64,000 bases of DNA from Prosopocoilus inquinatus (lineage: Eukaryota; Arthropoda; Insecta; Coleoptera; Lucanidae). Of this stretch, positions 25,501 to 40,500 are shown in pieces. The number at the start of each line of letters is the position of its first letter. Positions within the stretch are counted from its first letter, which is position 1. The stretch is from positions 4,650,001-4,714,000 of the forward strand of contig CM069871.1 of assembly GCA_036172665.1 (NCBI GenBank), written 5' to 3'. The translations under genes were made by a program, and so were the position numbers. The notes beneath the pieces were generated by a model, which saw nothing but the letters and a program-made list of their open reading frames with translations, was not told the origin of the DNA and made no database searches.

Positions 25501-28500
25501 GCAGAAACTTTAACCACAATATCGTGAGAGTACATTGAACACGGATTTTTTTTTAATTCTTTCATATTACTTCATGCCCCCTCCCACCCTTATGCGGCGT
25601 CCAAAACGCAAAAATTTATTTATTTAAAAACATTGTAACTTCTTTTCGATTGTTCAACATTTTCAATAACAACCACTAACCACTGATTAACAAAAATAAT
25701 AATTACGGTGATAATAATAAGGTAGGCGTTACGTAGTTCAAGCGAATCGTCTCAAGCACTCTCCAAATACTAAACTGTTAATTCCAAATGATACAATCGG
25801 CCACCGTAATAATTTTTAAAATGTTGCACATTATATAAAATAAAAAAAAATAATATCAGCACGCCCCAAATACCTCAACTATTGTTCTTCTTCTATTCCT
25901 TTTGCACAAGAGGGTACCGAGTTTTCTTGTTCACTTTTCCACCCATTTATTTATAATAATTTAATTTCATTTAGTATTTTCCTCTTTCGCTTTCCTATCT
26001 CCTCTATCCACTGTTTCAGGGCCCCCGCGAGGTCAAAATCCGATCGCGTGCGACTCCATATTTTGGTGCCCTCTGGCAGGTTATTACAATTATCAAAATT
26101 ATTTAAAGAAATTAAAAAAAAACAAAGAAATGGAAAAACAGAAAAATTAAGAAAATTTTAAACATTAGAGAATTTTTGAAAAATTAATTAGGGAATTTTT
26201 GTTAAACATTTTCCTTCATTTTTCAAACATTTTCCTTCATTTTGAAAACATTTTCCTTCATTTTGAAGACATTTTCCTTCATTCTGAAAACATTTTCCTT
26301 CATTCTGTAAACATTATTTTCCTTCGCTTCTTTCAAGTTCCTGACTGCTGCGAGCCCTCAAAAACGAAGCGCTTTCTTCTCATCTGGCTAAGGAGGCCTC
26401 TATTCAGACCCCTCCAGAATGCAAGTAGGTGAAGCCCGCTTGTTAATAATATTAGAAAAAGAGAAACAAAATCACAAAAGCAAAATGAACTTAAATTTCT
26501 AAAAACTTAAAAAGTAAATAATAATTTGTTTTTTTTAACCAAATCGTAACAGCTTATATAATTTTTTTTTACTAAGTACGTCAAACTTTTTTTGAAAAAA
26601 TTTTTCTACTTTTCGTTGCTGCAGTTAACTGTTCTATTTTAGTCGACGTTTCGCCGTGAGGTTTAGGGCTTCATCAAAACACTTGTGGATAGTTTTTTCG
26701 AATAATTTTTACCAGGTACCCATTAATTGTCTTTTGCGAAAAAATGACAGAACCTGTCTAGTGACCAATACGCTAATTGCCGCCCCTTGAAGATGGCGCC
26801 CGCGTGCACTGCACGCTTTGCACACATGGTTGCGGGGGCCCTGCACTGTTTTCATATCTCTCTCGGTCTGCCTCTCCTCTTCTTCTTTCCTGCCCTTGCT
26901 TCCACTTCCACTGCTTTTTCGCCAGTTTGTCAGTAACCATTCTTATTTTTCCTCCTTTCTATTTCTATGTCTTCTTGATTTAATCGCTGCCTGATGTCGT
27001 CATTTCTTATTCTATCCATTTTTGTCTTCCCTGCTATTTTTCTCAATTTTTTCATATCCGGTGCTGTCACCATACCGTCGCGTCTATGTTTTTTTTTGTA
27101 TTCCGCGAATTCTTCCGATCCTTCCTTCTACTATTTTTATGTATACTTTAAATGCCGGGGACGCCGGACAAATTTCTCTCTGTAATTTTCACATTCTAGT
27201 TAATTCCCTTTTTGAGACACTAACGAAGTACTTGTAAGGCAGAAAACAAAAAATTTGTCGTCAACGGAACTCGAACCCTTCTGCTTTCAAGCCAAGCCGA
27301 CGTACTAGGGGTTTGAGTTCAGTTCAGGTTTTGTTTTTTCTTGTGCGTTATTTCGTTAGTGCCTTTTTTGTGTTATTATTAGATATTATTATTATTACTT
27401 CAGGAAACTCCCGTCAACCTTCTAAAGGCGCTTATAATTTTGTTTCTCATTTCTCGTCGAACTTCCTTTGATATTTCCTTTGTAATTCGTTCTCGAACAT
27501 TGAATTTTCTCACAAGAAAAAGTCTTTCTGAAAAAGCCTCTGGCGGCTTCCTAACTTCTGTACTGTATTTGTGGAGGAGTTTTTAAATCGTTTACAATCA
27601 ATCGACAGAAGCTGATTTTGACATCCTAACGATCAAAGGAGAGACGTCTAATTTCTCTCTGCCAATTACCAGAAGCTCAGACTCTTGAAAATAGCGAAGA
27701 CCTAAAATCATCCAAAAATGTTCGTGAGAACAAAAACTTAAGCAAACAAAACCTTAACCAAATAGGAACAAGGAGCCCCAATAACTTATCAATGCAATTA
27801 ATTACCAGAAGGCTTGGGGCTACCTCCTATGTGGATGCCAAAAAATAATGCATTTCGCAATTACTTCAACTCGTCGATCTACAATTTAGTAGTGAATGAT
27901 ACTTTTTGAAAACCAATTTAAAATCAACTTTGTCAGCTGTTTCAAAATTGCTTTGGCTTTGATGGTGTTTTTTTTCTTTCTCCCATCAATCCATTCAACT
28001 TAACGCTCCGGGTTAAGGTCGACACACAATCGAAGAGATTCAAGGTTCAAGACCTCCTACTTTACCTATTTAATTCGCGAATGGAAATATGGTTTCTCGA
28101 AATGGATTAAGTCATCATCTCAGCGTCATTTTTTGAACATCATTCTATATCTAACGGATCATCGATTAAACTTCTTGGAAGATTCAATCTTATCTTGTCA
28201 GTCTTAATAAGAGACTCAAAATAATAATAATATTAATATTTAGCAATCCAGCACGTTATATTCTATCGAAGTCTTCCTTTTCTTCTCCTTTGACTTGTAG
28301 CTCCACTGACGGGACAAGAAGCGCCATAAAGACGTGCCTATCATATGATTATTTTCTTGGTTCGATTGATTTGACTTGTTTACTTCTCTTAATCGTTTTT
28401 CCCATGCTTTTGTATTTTTTGTATTGTTCCGGTACAAAGAACGGAATGCTTTTTTTTATCTACACAACGAATGCCTTTAACTCTTAGATTTAATTAGTCT

Positions 28501-31500
28501 AAACCTTTTAAGTCTTAACTACGTCGTTCCACTTATCAATTATTATTTTTAATTTCATTTAAGACCGCTTTCATAATCAGACTTTAAATTTAAAGTTACT
28601 TTAACCTAAAAAAATACATTTATTTTCCTATACTTAAAGTTACTTTAAATTAAAGCTTCCTTAAAGTCCGATTATGAAAATGGCCGTTAATCTGCACTTA
28701 ATTAATTGTCCTTACTCGTCTGATTTTTTGAAAAAGGGCCGGGCCCTAGGGTCCAATCTACAGCGCCCAGACTTATCACTCAACTCATTAATTTATCATT
28801 CCTGATACTGTTCACTGTTTTAATCAAAATCGCTTTTCATCTAAACTAAGCCTGAATATAAGAGTGTCCATAGTATGCAGTGACGTCACAAGAGACTGCC
28901 AGGACGCCCTACCACTTTATCTACCACAACCGGCATGTAAATTCAAGCGCATGAGACAACTTCCCAATATTTCCCGTATACTAACTTTGACTTAAGCTGT
29001 CTTTAACTTCGTTTGAATTTAGCCCTTGCAAAGCTAAAGTAAAATTAAATGTTACTTAAAGTTTAGAAACGCCTCTAAAATCAGATTTTTTTAAATATTT
29101 TTCCTAAATTATATTGCACATTTTTTAGTGTGTATAGTTTGCATCTACCAAAAGGACAATTAGGAACATAACAAGTGTTCAGTTGGAAGGTCATCAAGTT
29201 GGTTTTGATTTTTTTGTTGAAGGAATTAATTATTTTTAAATTTGAAAGCAGTTTAATAAGCTTCAGCACATGACTTTTCTGAAACCAGTTACTTTTGTAC
29301 TAAAAGTTTACAATTTCTGGCCGAAATTAAAGAAATGGAAAATTGTTTAAGAAATATTTTTAATTAAAAAAAACTGCATAAAACTGCGTATCATAAAAAA
29401 AAGAATGTTCTTAGCGTCTTATACAGGCACCATACGAACAACTGCGTTCATTGGGTTGCCTACCTAAGGCTCCTCGTTCTTTTTTTCTTTATTTTTAAGT
29501 GTAATTTATTATTCCTATTTTTTTAAACGAACAGGTACGATATTAAAATTAAGTACGTTTATAAATTTTAAAGATAGTTTATTTTCTGAAATCAAGGAAA
29601 AAAGGAAAATTGTTGAAACATTTAAAAATCAGGAATGTTGCACAATTTCAGTCAACTGTAAAAGTTTATGATTTTTGATAAAAAAAAGTAATGTTCACCG
29701 CCTTTAACGTAGGCAACCATACTTACTGCTGAATACGTTAGGTTTGCCTATCCTAAAGTTTCTTGAATAAATCTAATTTATGTTTGGGCAAACTGGCACT
29801 TAATTAGAATTAATTGCGTATAATTTTTTAAGGTGCAGGAACTTTCACCAGCCTTTTTGAAAATTAAAATAAATTAAATCCCTCTTTTCTCTATGCCTAT
29901 TATTTTCGATCTGAAATCAGTAAGGAGCGGAAAATTGTTTAAATATTTAAGAATTAGGAAAGTTGCATAAATCTCTGTCAACTGTGAAAGTATGCGACAC
30001 AAAAAAAAGCTTACCGCCTTTGGGGTAGGCAACTGTACTTACCGCTGAGTTCAATAGATTTGCCTACACTAAGGCTTCTTATTGAATCGCCTATACAAAG
30101 GCTTCTTATTGAAAAAAATCTTTTTTTATACTCCTATATTTTGAGGAGCAAACTGGCACGGTTTTTTTTTAAAATTCAATATTTATAATTTTTAAACCGA
30201 ATTCAACAACTCTCCAGACTTCGTTTTTAAGATTAAAATAATTGAATTTTTGCACGCCTGTTATTTCTGTTCTGAAATCAGAAAGAAGAAATGTAAAACT
30301 GTTTAAACAGATCAAATTTAGGAAGTCAATTGCGAAAGTTCGTGAGGTTTTTCTGACGTTTTAATAATGAAAGTCAAATGGGAACCCTGATTTATTAATG
30401 AAAATAAAAAGTTATTAATTAATTAAACGAAGCAAAAAAGGGGTGATTACTAAAGTGTATTTATTGCTACATAATATGTTAATTTTTTTTTAATTATTAA
30501 TGAAAAGAAACTTATTAAATTTAAATGAGGATGAACCGACGTTTGGCTGTTAGAACAGAATGTATCCACCACAGCAGCATCAAAATTAAGGTAGTTAAAA
30601 CCACGACAACTTTTACGACAATAGTATACAGGTTGTGTCAGTTACAGTTATGCATAATACAAAAGAGGAAGAAGGAAGAAAGATAAAATAATGTGGGAGT
30701 AATATACACTGCGTCCACAGATTGGGTTTACAATGGGCTTTTTCAGCTAACAAAAGGAATTTGTCGTTTCCAAGAATATTTTTGGGGGTTTTAGAACAAA
30801 TAAAAACTTTTTTTTTTATATAAATAATTACTTTTTTTCGAAAACTCAAAAATAAAGAAGATGTTCCTCGAATCTAATCCGTGGACACAATGTTTAGTTA
30901 GTCTGCGATAACAGCATTTTGCCTTTTCCGTACGAAACAGAAACAATTGATGACAGTCTCCAATCTCCTTCTTCTTCGTCATCATCATCATCATCTTCTT
31001 CTTTTTCCTTGTTCTTGTCTTTTCCTTTGTTTGATGGTTTCTGGCTTCTTAGACCTTTGAACCAGTCACTGTTCTCCAATCATCGTCATAGTAACAAAAT
31101 GTTTTTTATCATCGTCGCTGCTTTGATGCTGTCACTTCCATCAAGTGAAAATAGACTTTCCTTTAATTGACGAAGCAATATGAAATACTTATGTTGCAAT
31201 GTACCCATTTACAACAACAACAACAACAAAAATCTGTTTGTACACGAAGAGAAAACATAAATACACATTCAAGATGAAGGCCAGGTCGACTTTAGCCTTG
31301 CACTCATTCAGTTTATCCGCCAAACAAAAATCTGGGTCGGTATTTGGATTACGTAACTAAATAATTCCATACGTAACGTAACGAGGTAGATAATGTAACC
31401 TGTTGCATTTGTCATCATAAATAAATTATGGCTTCTGGGAAAACGTCTGTAATAGCAATAACATTATTGCATAACGCGCGTGCGGATTTGTTTACATGCG

Positions 31501-34500
31501 ATAACCACAGAATTAAAACAAAAAAAAAAGTTAATGCAACCTTCGCTCACGTGATGATAAAATTTGCGAGGTTCGATTTTCGTTGTTGTTATCAACCCGA
31601 GTTCTATCCCGTCGAGCAGATAATCAATTCGCCAGAGGAAGTTCAGATAAATCTATGAAGGCGATTCGCTGTCACTTTCACGCTGTCATTTCCGGTGTTT
31701 TCATCGCCGATCCGAAATTGAAAAGCGCAGATGTTGATGGTAGTTTAAATTAACTTCCCTAATTAACAATTGGAATTACTTTAGGTATTCTGAGAAAGTT
31801 GTCTTCTTGCATGGTAATTAAGTGGGAAATTGTTGTTACTTTTTCCTCCACATTCTTTCGCTGTTCCATTTCTGTATTTCTGTAATTCTTACGCAAGAAG
31901 AGTTTTTTTTTTTGAATTTTTTGATAAATCCAGAAGTGTTACAGTTCGTTGGATTTCAATGAAATTTCTAATCCCCCCATCAACTAGTTTTTCCAACTTT
32001 CATCGCGTTTAATTTCACTGGTGGTGTCAAGGCAGCAAGATCCATTAAAGTCCTCGTTTGAAATAAACACATTTCAATTATCCGCAAATGAAGTCGTGTT
32101 ACGACCAGCTAGTTAAGTGACGCTCGTCAAACGACGAGAATCTCATTTGTCTGTCCTACTTGCGGCGATTTCCTTTTGCGGTCGAGCAGAACGCTTGCAA
32201 TTAGTGACCAACTTTGACCGGTGGGATTTCGAAAGTGACCAGAAGCAATAACATCTTTATCCTCACCAGACAGTTTCCTCTCACGATTTGTACGGTAAAC
32301 AAGCGTGCTTGCAAACATGCAAATCGCTCGCTCTTCTTCTTGTTGTTGTTGTTGTTAGTTTAGTTCGTGTGTTCCTCCTATCTAAGTGTTAGTGCCCCCT
32401 TAATAAGGAGAAACACAGAACGAGATGAGCTTGATCCTGGAAAGCTGTAACACTCGTGAGTTCGCTTTGGTATTATCAAAATAATCATTTTGGGACAATG
32501 CAGGCAAGCCACGGGCACAAAAGTTAATAATAGAGTCATCAAGGTTTCGAAGCAGCACATGAACATTGTGATTCTTACGCCTAGCCCACTCAGATCTTCA
32601 TACATTATGTATGTGTCAAAGACAATGGATGAACAAAATGTATAATTCATGGATTTTATTATTCCGTCGCCATCCATTGGCTTTGCAAAAAAAAAACGAA
32701 CGTTCAACTTCCGTCTGAACCGACGGCGTTGGAAAGACATCATCATCTTCTTCTTGGTCTTCAAAACCCACCGATTCCACCAATCGTGTTCGAAATTAGG
32801 AATTCATTTACGTTGGCTTTTACTTTTAATCAACTGTATGCTGATTTGTTTATGTTTATTAAGCGTGTGTATGCGTCATTCGCATTTTTGCCTGGTTAAT
32901 CATTCTTGTTAACATTCTTGCGAAATTTCAACACAGGAATAACACGCAATCGTGGTCTTTCTTACTTAATGAAACTCAAGGTCAATACACAGTTTACAAA
33001 AAAAAGGAACATTAAAGTTGCCAAACCATAAACAAATTAACAAGAAGAATTAATCGAATTGTTCAGTAAAATATATAGAACAGACGTTTCAGTTAGGTAA
33101 TCAAACTGGCTTGATATTTTAAATTCTTTCCCTCTTAATAGTAATAATGATAATATCAATTGAATTATTTTTCCGTTTTATTCGTTTCACATCTAAGTAG
33201 AAATGTTTTCATTTTTACATCGTTGTCGCTTTCACAAAAACTAAAAAAAATGTTTGTGTTGTAGAAAGTAGCTCGTGCACAGCAAAAAGAAAAAGTATAA
33301 TTAAAAACCTTTTTTTTTTTTTTAAATTAGAACTTGGTTGTTTTAATTTGTGTTCAGTTTTCAAAAATAATGAAAGGCTTTGATTGGTTCTAGAAACGCG
33401 ATGGATTAGCAAAATACAAATGAACAAGTGTTTTGCGTTTTTTCTTCTCTTCCTTTCTAAAAACGGTTTCTATTTTTTTTTTAATAAATAGTCAAAAACC
33501 TAACACGAAAATTGCTATCCGTAAACTAAATAAATAAAGGCTCAATGATCCAGATCAAATCAGATCTTTTTTTGGCCCACTCTATTACTTACACTAAACA
33601 GAGTAACCGGAGAAAAAACAAGCTGAATTATTATTGTTTTTAATTTGTATTTTGTTTCGTGATGTCGTCCATGATGATTTTCGATCAGTACAGGGTATTC
33701 GAAACTTATCGTATTAACTCTAAATGGCCTTAATTTAATTCGACCAGCATTATAAAAGAAGGACCATCACAATTTTTTGTATACTGTTTACCAGAAAATT
33801 TAAAAAAAAATCCGTCACCTTTTGAATTATGTTGCCAAAAAAAGCAAAATTCCCCAGATATATTTTGGTTGGTACTTGACATTGTCACTGTAATTAACGC
33901 GTGCCAGTAATTTGTACTTCGCTTAAAATGTCGCAAAAAGTATTTTTCTTTTCCCTAAATTTATCACCACCAAGTACATTCAGCAGCGTTGCCGGTTGTA
34001 TCCGCGTCGAAAATTGCGAGGTTGGTGTTTTTTTTTTTTTTTTTAAATTTTGAGACAGACATTGACAAGTCGTTTTCCTTATTTCACATTAACGAATACT
34101 TCGAGCTGTCCACGAGTTTAAAGCCAGGGTTGCCAGATTGGACGAAATTCGACCATTTGGTCTACATTTTAGACATATTTGGCGTAAAAAAAAAATTATT
34201 TGGCACCTGGTGCCTGATTTGGGCTACTATTGTTGTCTTCACTTCACATTTTGTAGATTGGTCTTTTGTTTTCTACTAATTTTTTTCGTCTGGAGATTTT
34301 TTGTTTTTGGTTCACCTAAGCAGTCGTTCTTCTTTTGTTTTTCTTTTCTGTTCTTTATGCTTTTGCAATAAAATCACAAAAGTCGAGACACACAAAACTA
34401 CGTTTATGACTACCCTAGTATACAGGGGTTAGTTAGTTGAAATCAAGACCGATTGAAATAAATATATTAACAGGGTTCTCATTTATCGGGGAAACCTAGA

Positions 34501-37500
34501 AGTTGGGGGATTCAGAAAAGATTTTCAATGTCATGGGAAAAGGCAAGGAATTTGTCTGTTTTAATACAAAAGTCGATGTTGTGTGCAATGTTTGTTTTAA
34601 TATTGTTTTGGAAAATTTTAATATTACATAATTATTTTTAATTTTGAAAGTAATTTAATAAGCTTCAGCACATGATTTTTCTGAAACTAGTTACTTTTGT
34701 AGTAATAGTTTAAAATTTCTGGCCGAAATTAAAGAAATGGAAAATTGTTTAAGAAATATTTTTAAATAAAAAACTGCATAAAACTGCGTATCATAAAAAA
34801 AGGATGTTCTTAGCGTCTTATACATAGGCACCATACGAACAACTGCGTTCGTTGGGTTGCCTACCTAGGGCTCCTCGTTCTTTTCTTCTTTTTTTTTTGA
34901 AAGGTGTAATTTATTATTCGTATTTTTTTAAACAAACAGGTACGATATTAAAATTAAGTACGTTTATAAATTTTAAAAATGATATTGGTTTTTTGAAACC
35001 AAGGAAAAAGGGAAAATTGTTGAAACATTTAAAAATCAGGAATGTTGCACAATTTCAGTCAACTGTAAAAGTTTATGGTTTTTCATTAAAAAAAAAAAAA
35101 TGTTCACCGCCTTTAATGTAGGCAACCATACTTACTGCTGAATACATTAGGTTTGCCTAAACCAAGGTTTCTTGAATAAATCTAATTTATGTTTAGGCAA
35201 ACTGGCACGTAATTGGAATTAATTGTTCATAATTTTTTAAGGTGCAGGAACTTTCACCAGCCTTTTTGAAAATTAAAATAAATTAAATTCCTCTTTTCTC
35301 TATGTCTATTATTTCTGATCTGAAATCAGGAAGGAACGGAAAATTGTTTAAATATTTAAGAATTAGGAAAGTTGTATAAATCTCGACGACACAAAAAAAA
35401 TGTTTACCGCCTTTGGGGTAGGCAACTGTACTTACTGCTGAGTTCAACAGATTTGCCTATACTAAGGCTTCTTATTGAATTGCCTATACCAAGGCTTCTT
35501 ATTGAAAAAATCTTTTTTACACTCCTATATTTTGAGGAGCATACTGGCACGGTTTTTTAAATTCAATGTTTATAATTTTTAAACCGAATTCAACAACTCT
35601 CCAGACTTCTTTTTTAAGATTAAAATAATTGAATTTTTGCACGCCTGTTATTTCTGTTCTGAAATCGGAAAGAAGAAATGTAAAACTGTTTAAACAGATC
35701 AAATTTAGGAAGTCAATTATGAAAGATCGTGAGGTTTTTCTGATGTTTTAATAATGAAAGCTGAATGGGAACCCTGATTTATTAAGGAAAATAAAAAGTT
35801 ATTACCAGTTAGCGGCGGAATTGAGGTTTTTGATGACGAATGCAGGCGATTTGCATTGTCCAAGACCTTATAAGTCGTTCAATGAATGTATATGTAATAT
35901 AAAATAAATTTACTTACAAGATTCCATAAAAATAATTTTAATATAATGATTACGGTTTGAATAACCTTAAGTAAAACCTCAGGTCATCCGCTCCTTGGTT
36001 ATTACATTGCATAGTATTAAAAAAATAAAGCCTATGTGAAGGTAAAGCGGTTTACGGAAATAGGAAAAGGCGTCTCAAACGGTTCAGATAAACTGGTGTG
36101 AATAGAAAGAAAAAAGAGTTAAAAGAAAGTAAGGGACAAGATAGAAAAAGAAAAAAAGAACAAACAGAAGCAAATATGACTCAAACACTCAATTGCGAAA
36201 ATACAGAAAGCAAAGCCAATTTTCTGAGCCAGATTAAAGGGACAAACCAGAGACAAAAAATGATTAAAAATTGTTACAGCAAGAAACAGAACAATGAACA
36301 AGGCAAGCACTTTTTACTTTCCCGGGATCAATTTTCAATAATTACAATCTCCCTTTTTTTAATTAAATTTTATTATTCTTATTTTAATTTTATTTGAAAC
36401 TTAACTTTGCAAGTTTGGAGAGCGGGCCGTTTCGCAAAACCGCTTTCCATTTTATTTATTTACTTATTTTATTATTACTACAGCGAGGATGAAATAGTGC
36501 CGTCGGACGGAGGTTTCCATTACTACGCGGTCGAAATTTATTGTGTGGCGAAACTACTGATAAACTAAGGCAGGTGTTTTTAACCCTCTCTTAGGTGCAA
36601 CTTGCATGGTTTACGAGAGAAGAAAAAACGCCCATTCAGTTAAGTACTAAACTGAGGCAGGGACTTTTTAATCCTCGCTTTAATTATTACTTATTTTTTA
36701 AATTTATTTATTTACTGATACACTGATTTACAAGATTGGGATGATCTCGTGCTTATAACTCAAAGCATGTGCGAAATGATAACGGCACTAAATCCCCCCA
36801 ATCTCGCCAGTATCTTATCCACTTCGAACATAAAAATGAATTTATGATAGAATTATTTATATCCATGCCATTTTTTTTTACTTGACTAAAACACATGGGG
36901 AATTTTCTGAAAATGAATTTATGATACAGGATAGAGGATTATTTATCGTTGATTTGTATCCACTATTTTTTTTTTATTTACTTAGCTAAAAATACTTGGG
37001 ATTTTTTTTTTTTTTAAATGCCATTGCCTTTGCATTACTTATTTAATATATGTACGTGTATTAATAAAAAAATGCGTTACAAAACGTACGTTAGAGTTCA
37101 GTTACGCAGTCATTCATGTCTTTCCTACGAATCTAGCGGTATTCTTAAATGCTAAAATATTTCTTCGTTCTGTTACAGCAATGTAACATATCATTACGCG
37201 AGGAATATTCCGTATTATGTGTTATTACTTGAAATAAAACTTTACTTATTTCGTCTAACTGTCGCCATGAAAATTCCTTTCATTAATAGTTTAATAACTT
37301 TCAGGGAATTCAAGTACGTACGTGCATCGTAAATCCAGCAATTTTTATTAGTATTTTGAGTTATGCACGATTCTACCGGGTGTACCATTTCATGTGACAC
37401 ACCAGAGATTTCTCGCTAAATATTTATGCTGTGCTGCTTTCATTATTAAATACGTAACCAGTTACATAATAATTTATTAGTAACACGTAATAGTAATAAC

Positions 37501-40500
37501 TGCTTAACATTTAATGATTTAATTTAATGATATTTAACGTATTGAACGTAACTGCGTACTAATAAAATATAACTGAGCGAGAGAGAGAGAGAGAAACGTG
37601 ACGTGTCTTTTAAATAAAATCGTCAGAGAGTGAAATAACTTTTAAAATAGGAAGGAGGTAGTAGCTGAAGCCTGCAAAAAAATCTCTTGAAATGTGTCAA
37701 ACGCTGAAAGACTGAAAGGGTGCGCTCTTGCGTGAAAAGGGATTTCTTAAAGTACGTTTCTGAAGGCGCCTTTATAAAATATCGAAACTGTTATACACGT
37801 TCGTTTACAGTTGTTTCTATTTCATTGAAAATTAACGGTTTGCTTTGCATACTAGTTACGTGTTGGCTCGTGCGACGAAATAAAATCTGAAACTGGAACG
37901 GGGGGGTAAAAGTCGTTGACATTTGGATGTCCGATAATGGGGTGTTCGAGAATTTCAAATGCCATTCCAGGATTTGATTTATCGCTTCCATCGCGTGCGG
38001 AATTTTAATAAATTTTAAAATTTTGAACAGGGGGCGCGAGCGAAAATATAAGAAGTTTGCTGGCGCGCATTATTTAGCCGTGCCTCACCAACTAAATATT
38101 CATGATGAATGACGTCGTGGGTTCAAATAACGCGCGCCCCCTTTTCTTGGAAGTTTCATTTCCTCTTCGATAAATCTTCCGCAAACTCATTAACAACAAC
38201 AACAACACCACCACCACACCACCAGAAAGGTGGAAGTTCGGTAAATCCCCCCGGACGTCGTTCCGTTTTTTCTTTTTTTTTTTTTTTTGGGACAGGCAGT
38301 TTGAATGGGTTGCGTTTTTCAGAGTCGCCCCGAAAGTATGTGGAAAACGAGGTGACGATACACTATCGAACGCCGGTTCGGCAGGAAATCAAAGAAGCCC
38401 TCAGCGAGGACGAACTGGCGAGAAGACAGGCCGAACACATGAAGAAGATCTATCAAGAAGAGCGTCGTCGAAAATATCTTCAGGTTAGCCATTCTCTCGA
38501 TGTAAGTAGTTTTAGATATTGAGTTTGTCGTGCAATCCCCCCACACAACAAGACTAATAACAATTTTTTTTTCGCTAACAAGGGTTTGTATGAATTTATT
38601 TTACTTTTGTGTGCAGCAAACTTTGTTTGGGTCAAAGTGAGATCTAATACTAAAACCACAAGCTTAACATTTAATGACCTTCACATATATTTGGACTGAG
38701 ATGGATTAGGTTGACATTGAATGACCTTCACTTACATTTGGATTGGGTTAATGACCTTCACTATGTTTAGATTAGGTTGGCATTGAACGACCTTCACTCA
38801 CATTTGGGTTGGATTAACATTTAATTACCTTCACCTGTGTTTGGGTGGGATTGGCATTGAATGTCCTTCACTTACGTTTGGGTTGGGTTAACATTAAATG
38901 TCCTTTAAACTATGTTCGGGTTGGATTCACCTTTAAAAATCTTCATCTAAAAGATGTAGCTCCGAAAAGTAAATCTAGATGGCGCTGTCAGCATTATTTT
39001 CAAAATAAACTTTTCAGTTCTCCCCATTTATATAACAAGAGGCTGTTTGAAATAATTAATTCCAAAAGAAGTAAACGTCTGAAGAGAATTTACAATCGCT
39101 TTGAAAGTCTTCACGATTTCATTACGTTCGAATTTCCCGCTTAAAATGCAGTTTCTAAAATTCGGCACAGATGGCGCGCAACTAACCTAACTTCTCGAAT
39201 GTGGACTGTTTAATAATACTCAATCATAACAGCGGCGGAATTTGAATATTAAATCGAGAGAAATCGAAAGTTTCGTAAAACTTACAGCAAAACAAAAAAA
39301 TTTAAACGCGTTTCACCAAAAGTAACACAGATGGCGCTGCTGATATTAGTTTAAGCGCTTACTATCAATTATTTTACGCGCGCACTCCATTCATAACAAA
39401 AGACGCTTTGACATTGACCGAGAAGGAAAAATGAAAATGTTTTAAATTTCGCGCTTAAAAATATAACTCAGTGAAGTTAATCTAGATGGCGCTGTGTTAC
39501 AATCACAAAGCAAACTATTTATTTCTTCCTATTTATAGTATAACAAAGGGCCGCTTGAAATTAATTCCAAAGGAAGTGAATGTATAATCGCCTAAAATGA
39601 CTCTCGTCACATTTGAATTTCGCGCTTAAAAAATTCAGTTTTTAAAATTAGGCACAGATAGCGTTGCTAGCGGAGTTTTTTTTTTTTTAATGCGGGCTGT
39701 TCAGAAATTCTCAATCGTCACGACAGAATTTGAATTTTAAGTCGAAAGAAAGTGAACGTTTGGTTCAAGGAAATCAACGCCACCATGACTCCAGTGTAAA
39801 CAAAGCACACAGATGGCGTTGCTGAAATAATTTAGTATACCCAAGCCGTACTTAGCAAACTCCGATTTGAAAAAAAAATATGGTTTAGTTAATTTCATTT
39901 CATCTTAAAATTCGCGCTTAAAACAAGTATAACTCTGAAAAGTTAATCCAGATGGCGCTGTTAGTATTCTTCATAACCACCAAACTTCGTGCTTCATTTA
40001 ACATCGTAAGGGGCTCTTTGAAATTAACTTCAACGAAAGCGAACGGAAAAAGAATTTACGAAGACTTCACTTCATTTGAATTTCGCGCTAAATATACGAT
40101 TTCTAACAGTCGTCACAGATGGCGCTGCTCGCATGCATTTCAGCGCGCAACGTGAGCTTTTTAGTGTGTCTCGATCATAATAAAATGATTTAAAATTTAA
40201 TTCTAAGCAAAAGTGAACGGTCTCACAACTTAAGCGGAGAAAAAAAATTAAACTTAAAGTCACAGTTTCCAAATAATATGCAGAGATGGCGCTGTTGACG
40301 TTATGTTGATTAAGACATTAAGATTAACGCGCTACGTATTCAGATAGCGCCCTCGGTGATTTCTTTTTATATCAGATCTTGTCGCACAAATTACTTTTCA
40401 GTTGCCTGGAGGTTTACAAAAAATAGCATAGATGGCGCTGCTGGTGTGGTTCGATGGCGCTGCTGGTGTGGTTCTCAACGTGGTTTTTTTAGAAGCCTAG

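Noticed and set aside
27250..27310. tRNA gene on the - strand (GGGTTCGAGTTCC)
   Set aside because: The T stem does not pair and no cloverleaf could be drawn.
30894..31079. Antisense acidic frame (poly-Asp)
   Set aside because: Produced by a TCA/TCT microsatellite.
38845..40272. Short open frames within the GATGGCG array
   Set aside because: They follow the repeat unit rather than codon structure and have no splice support.
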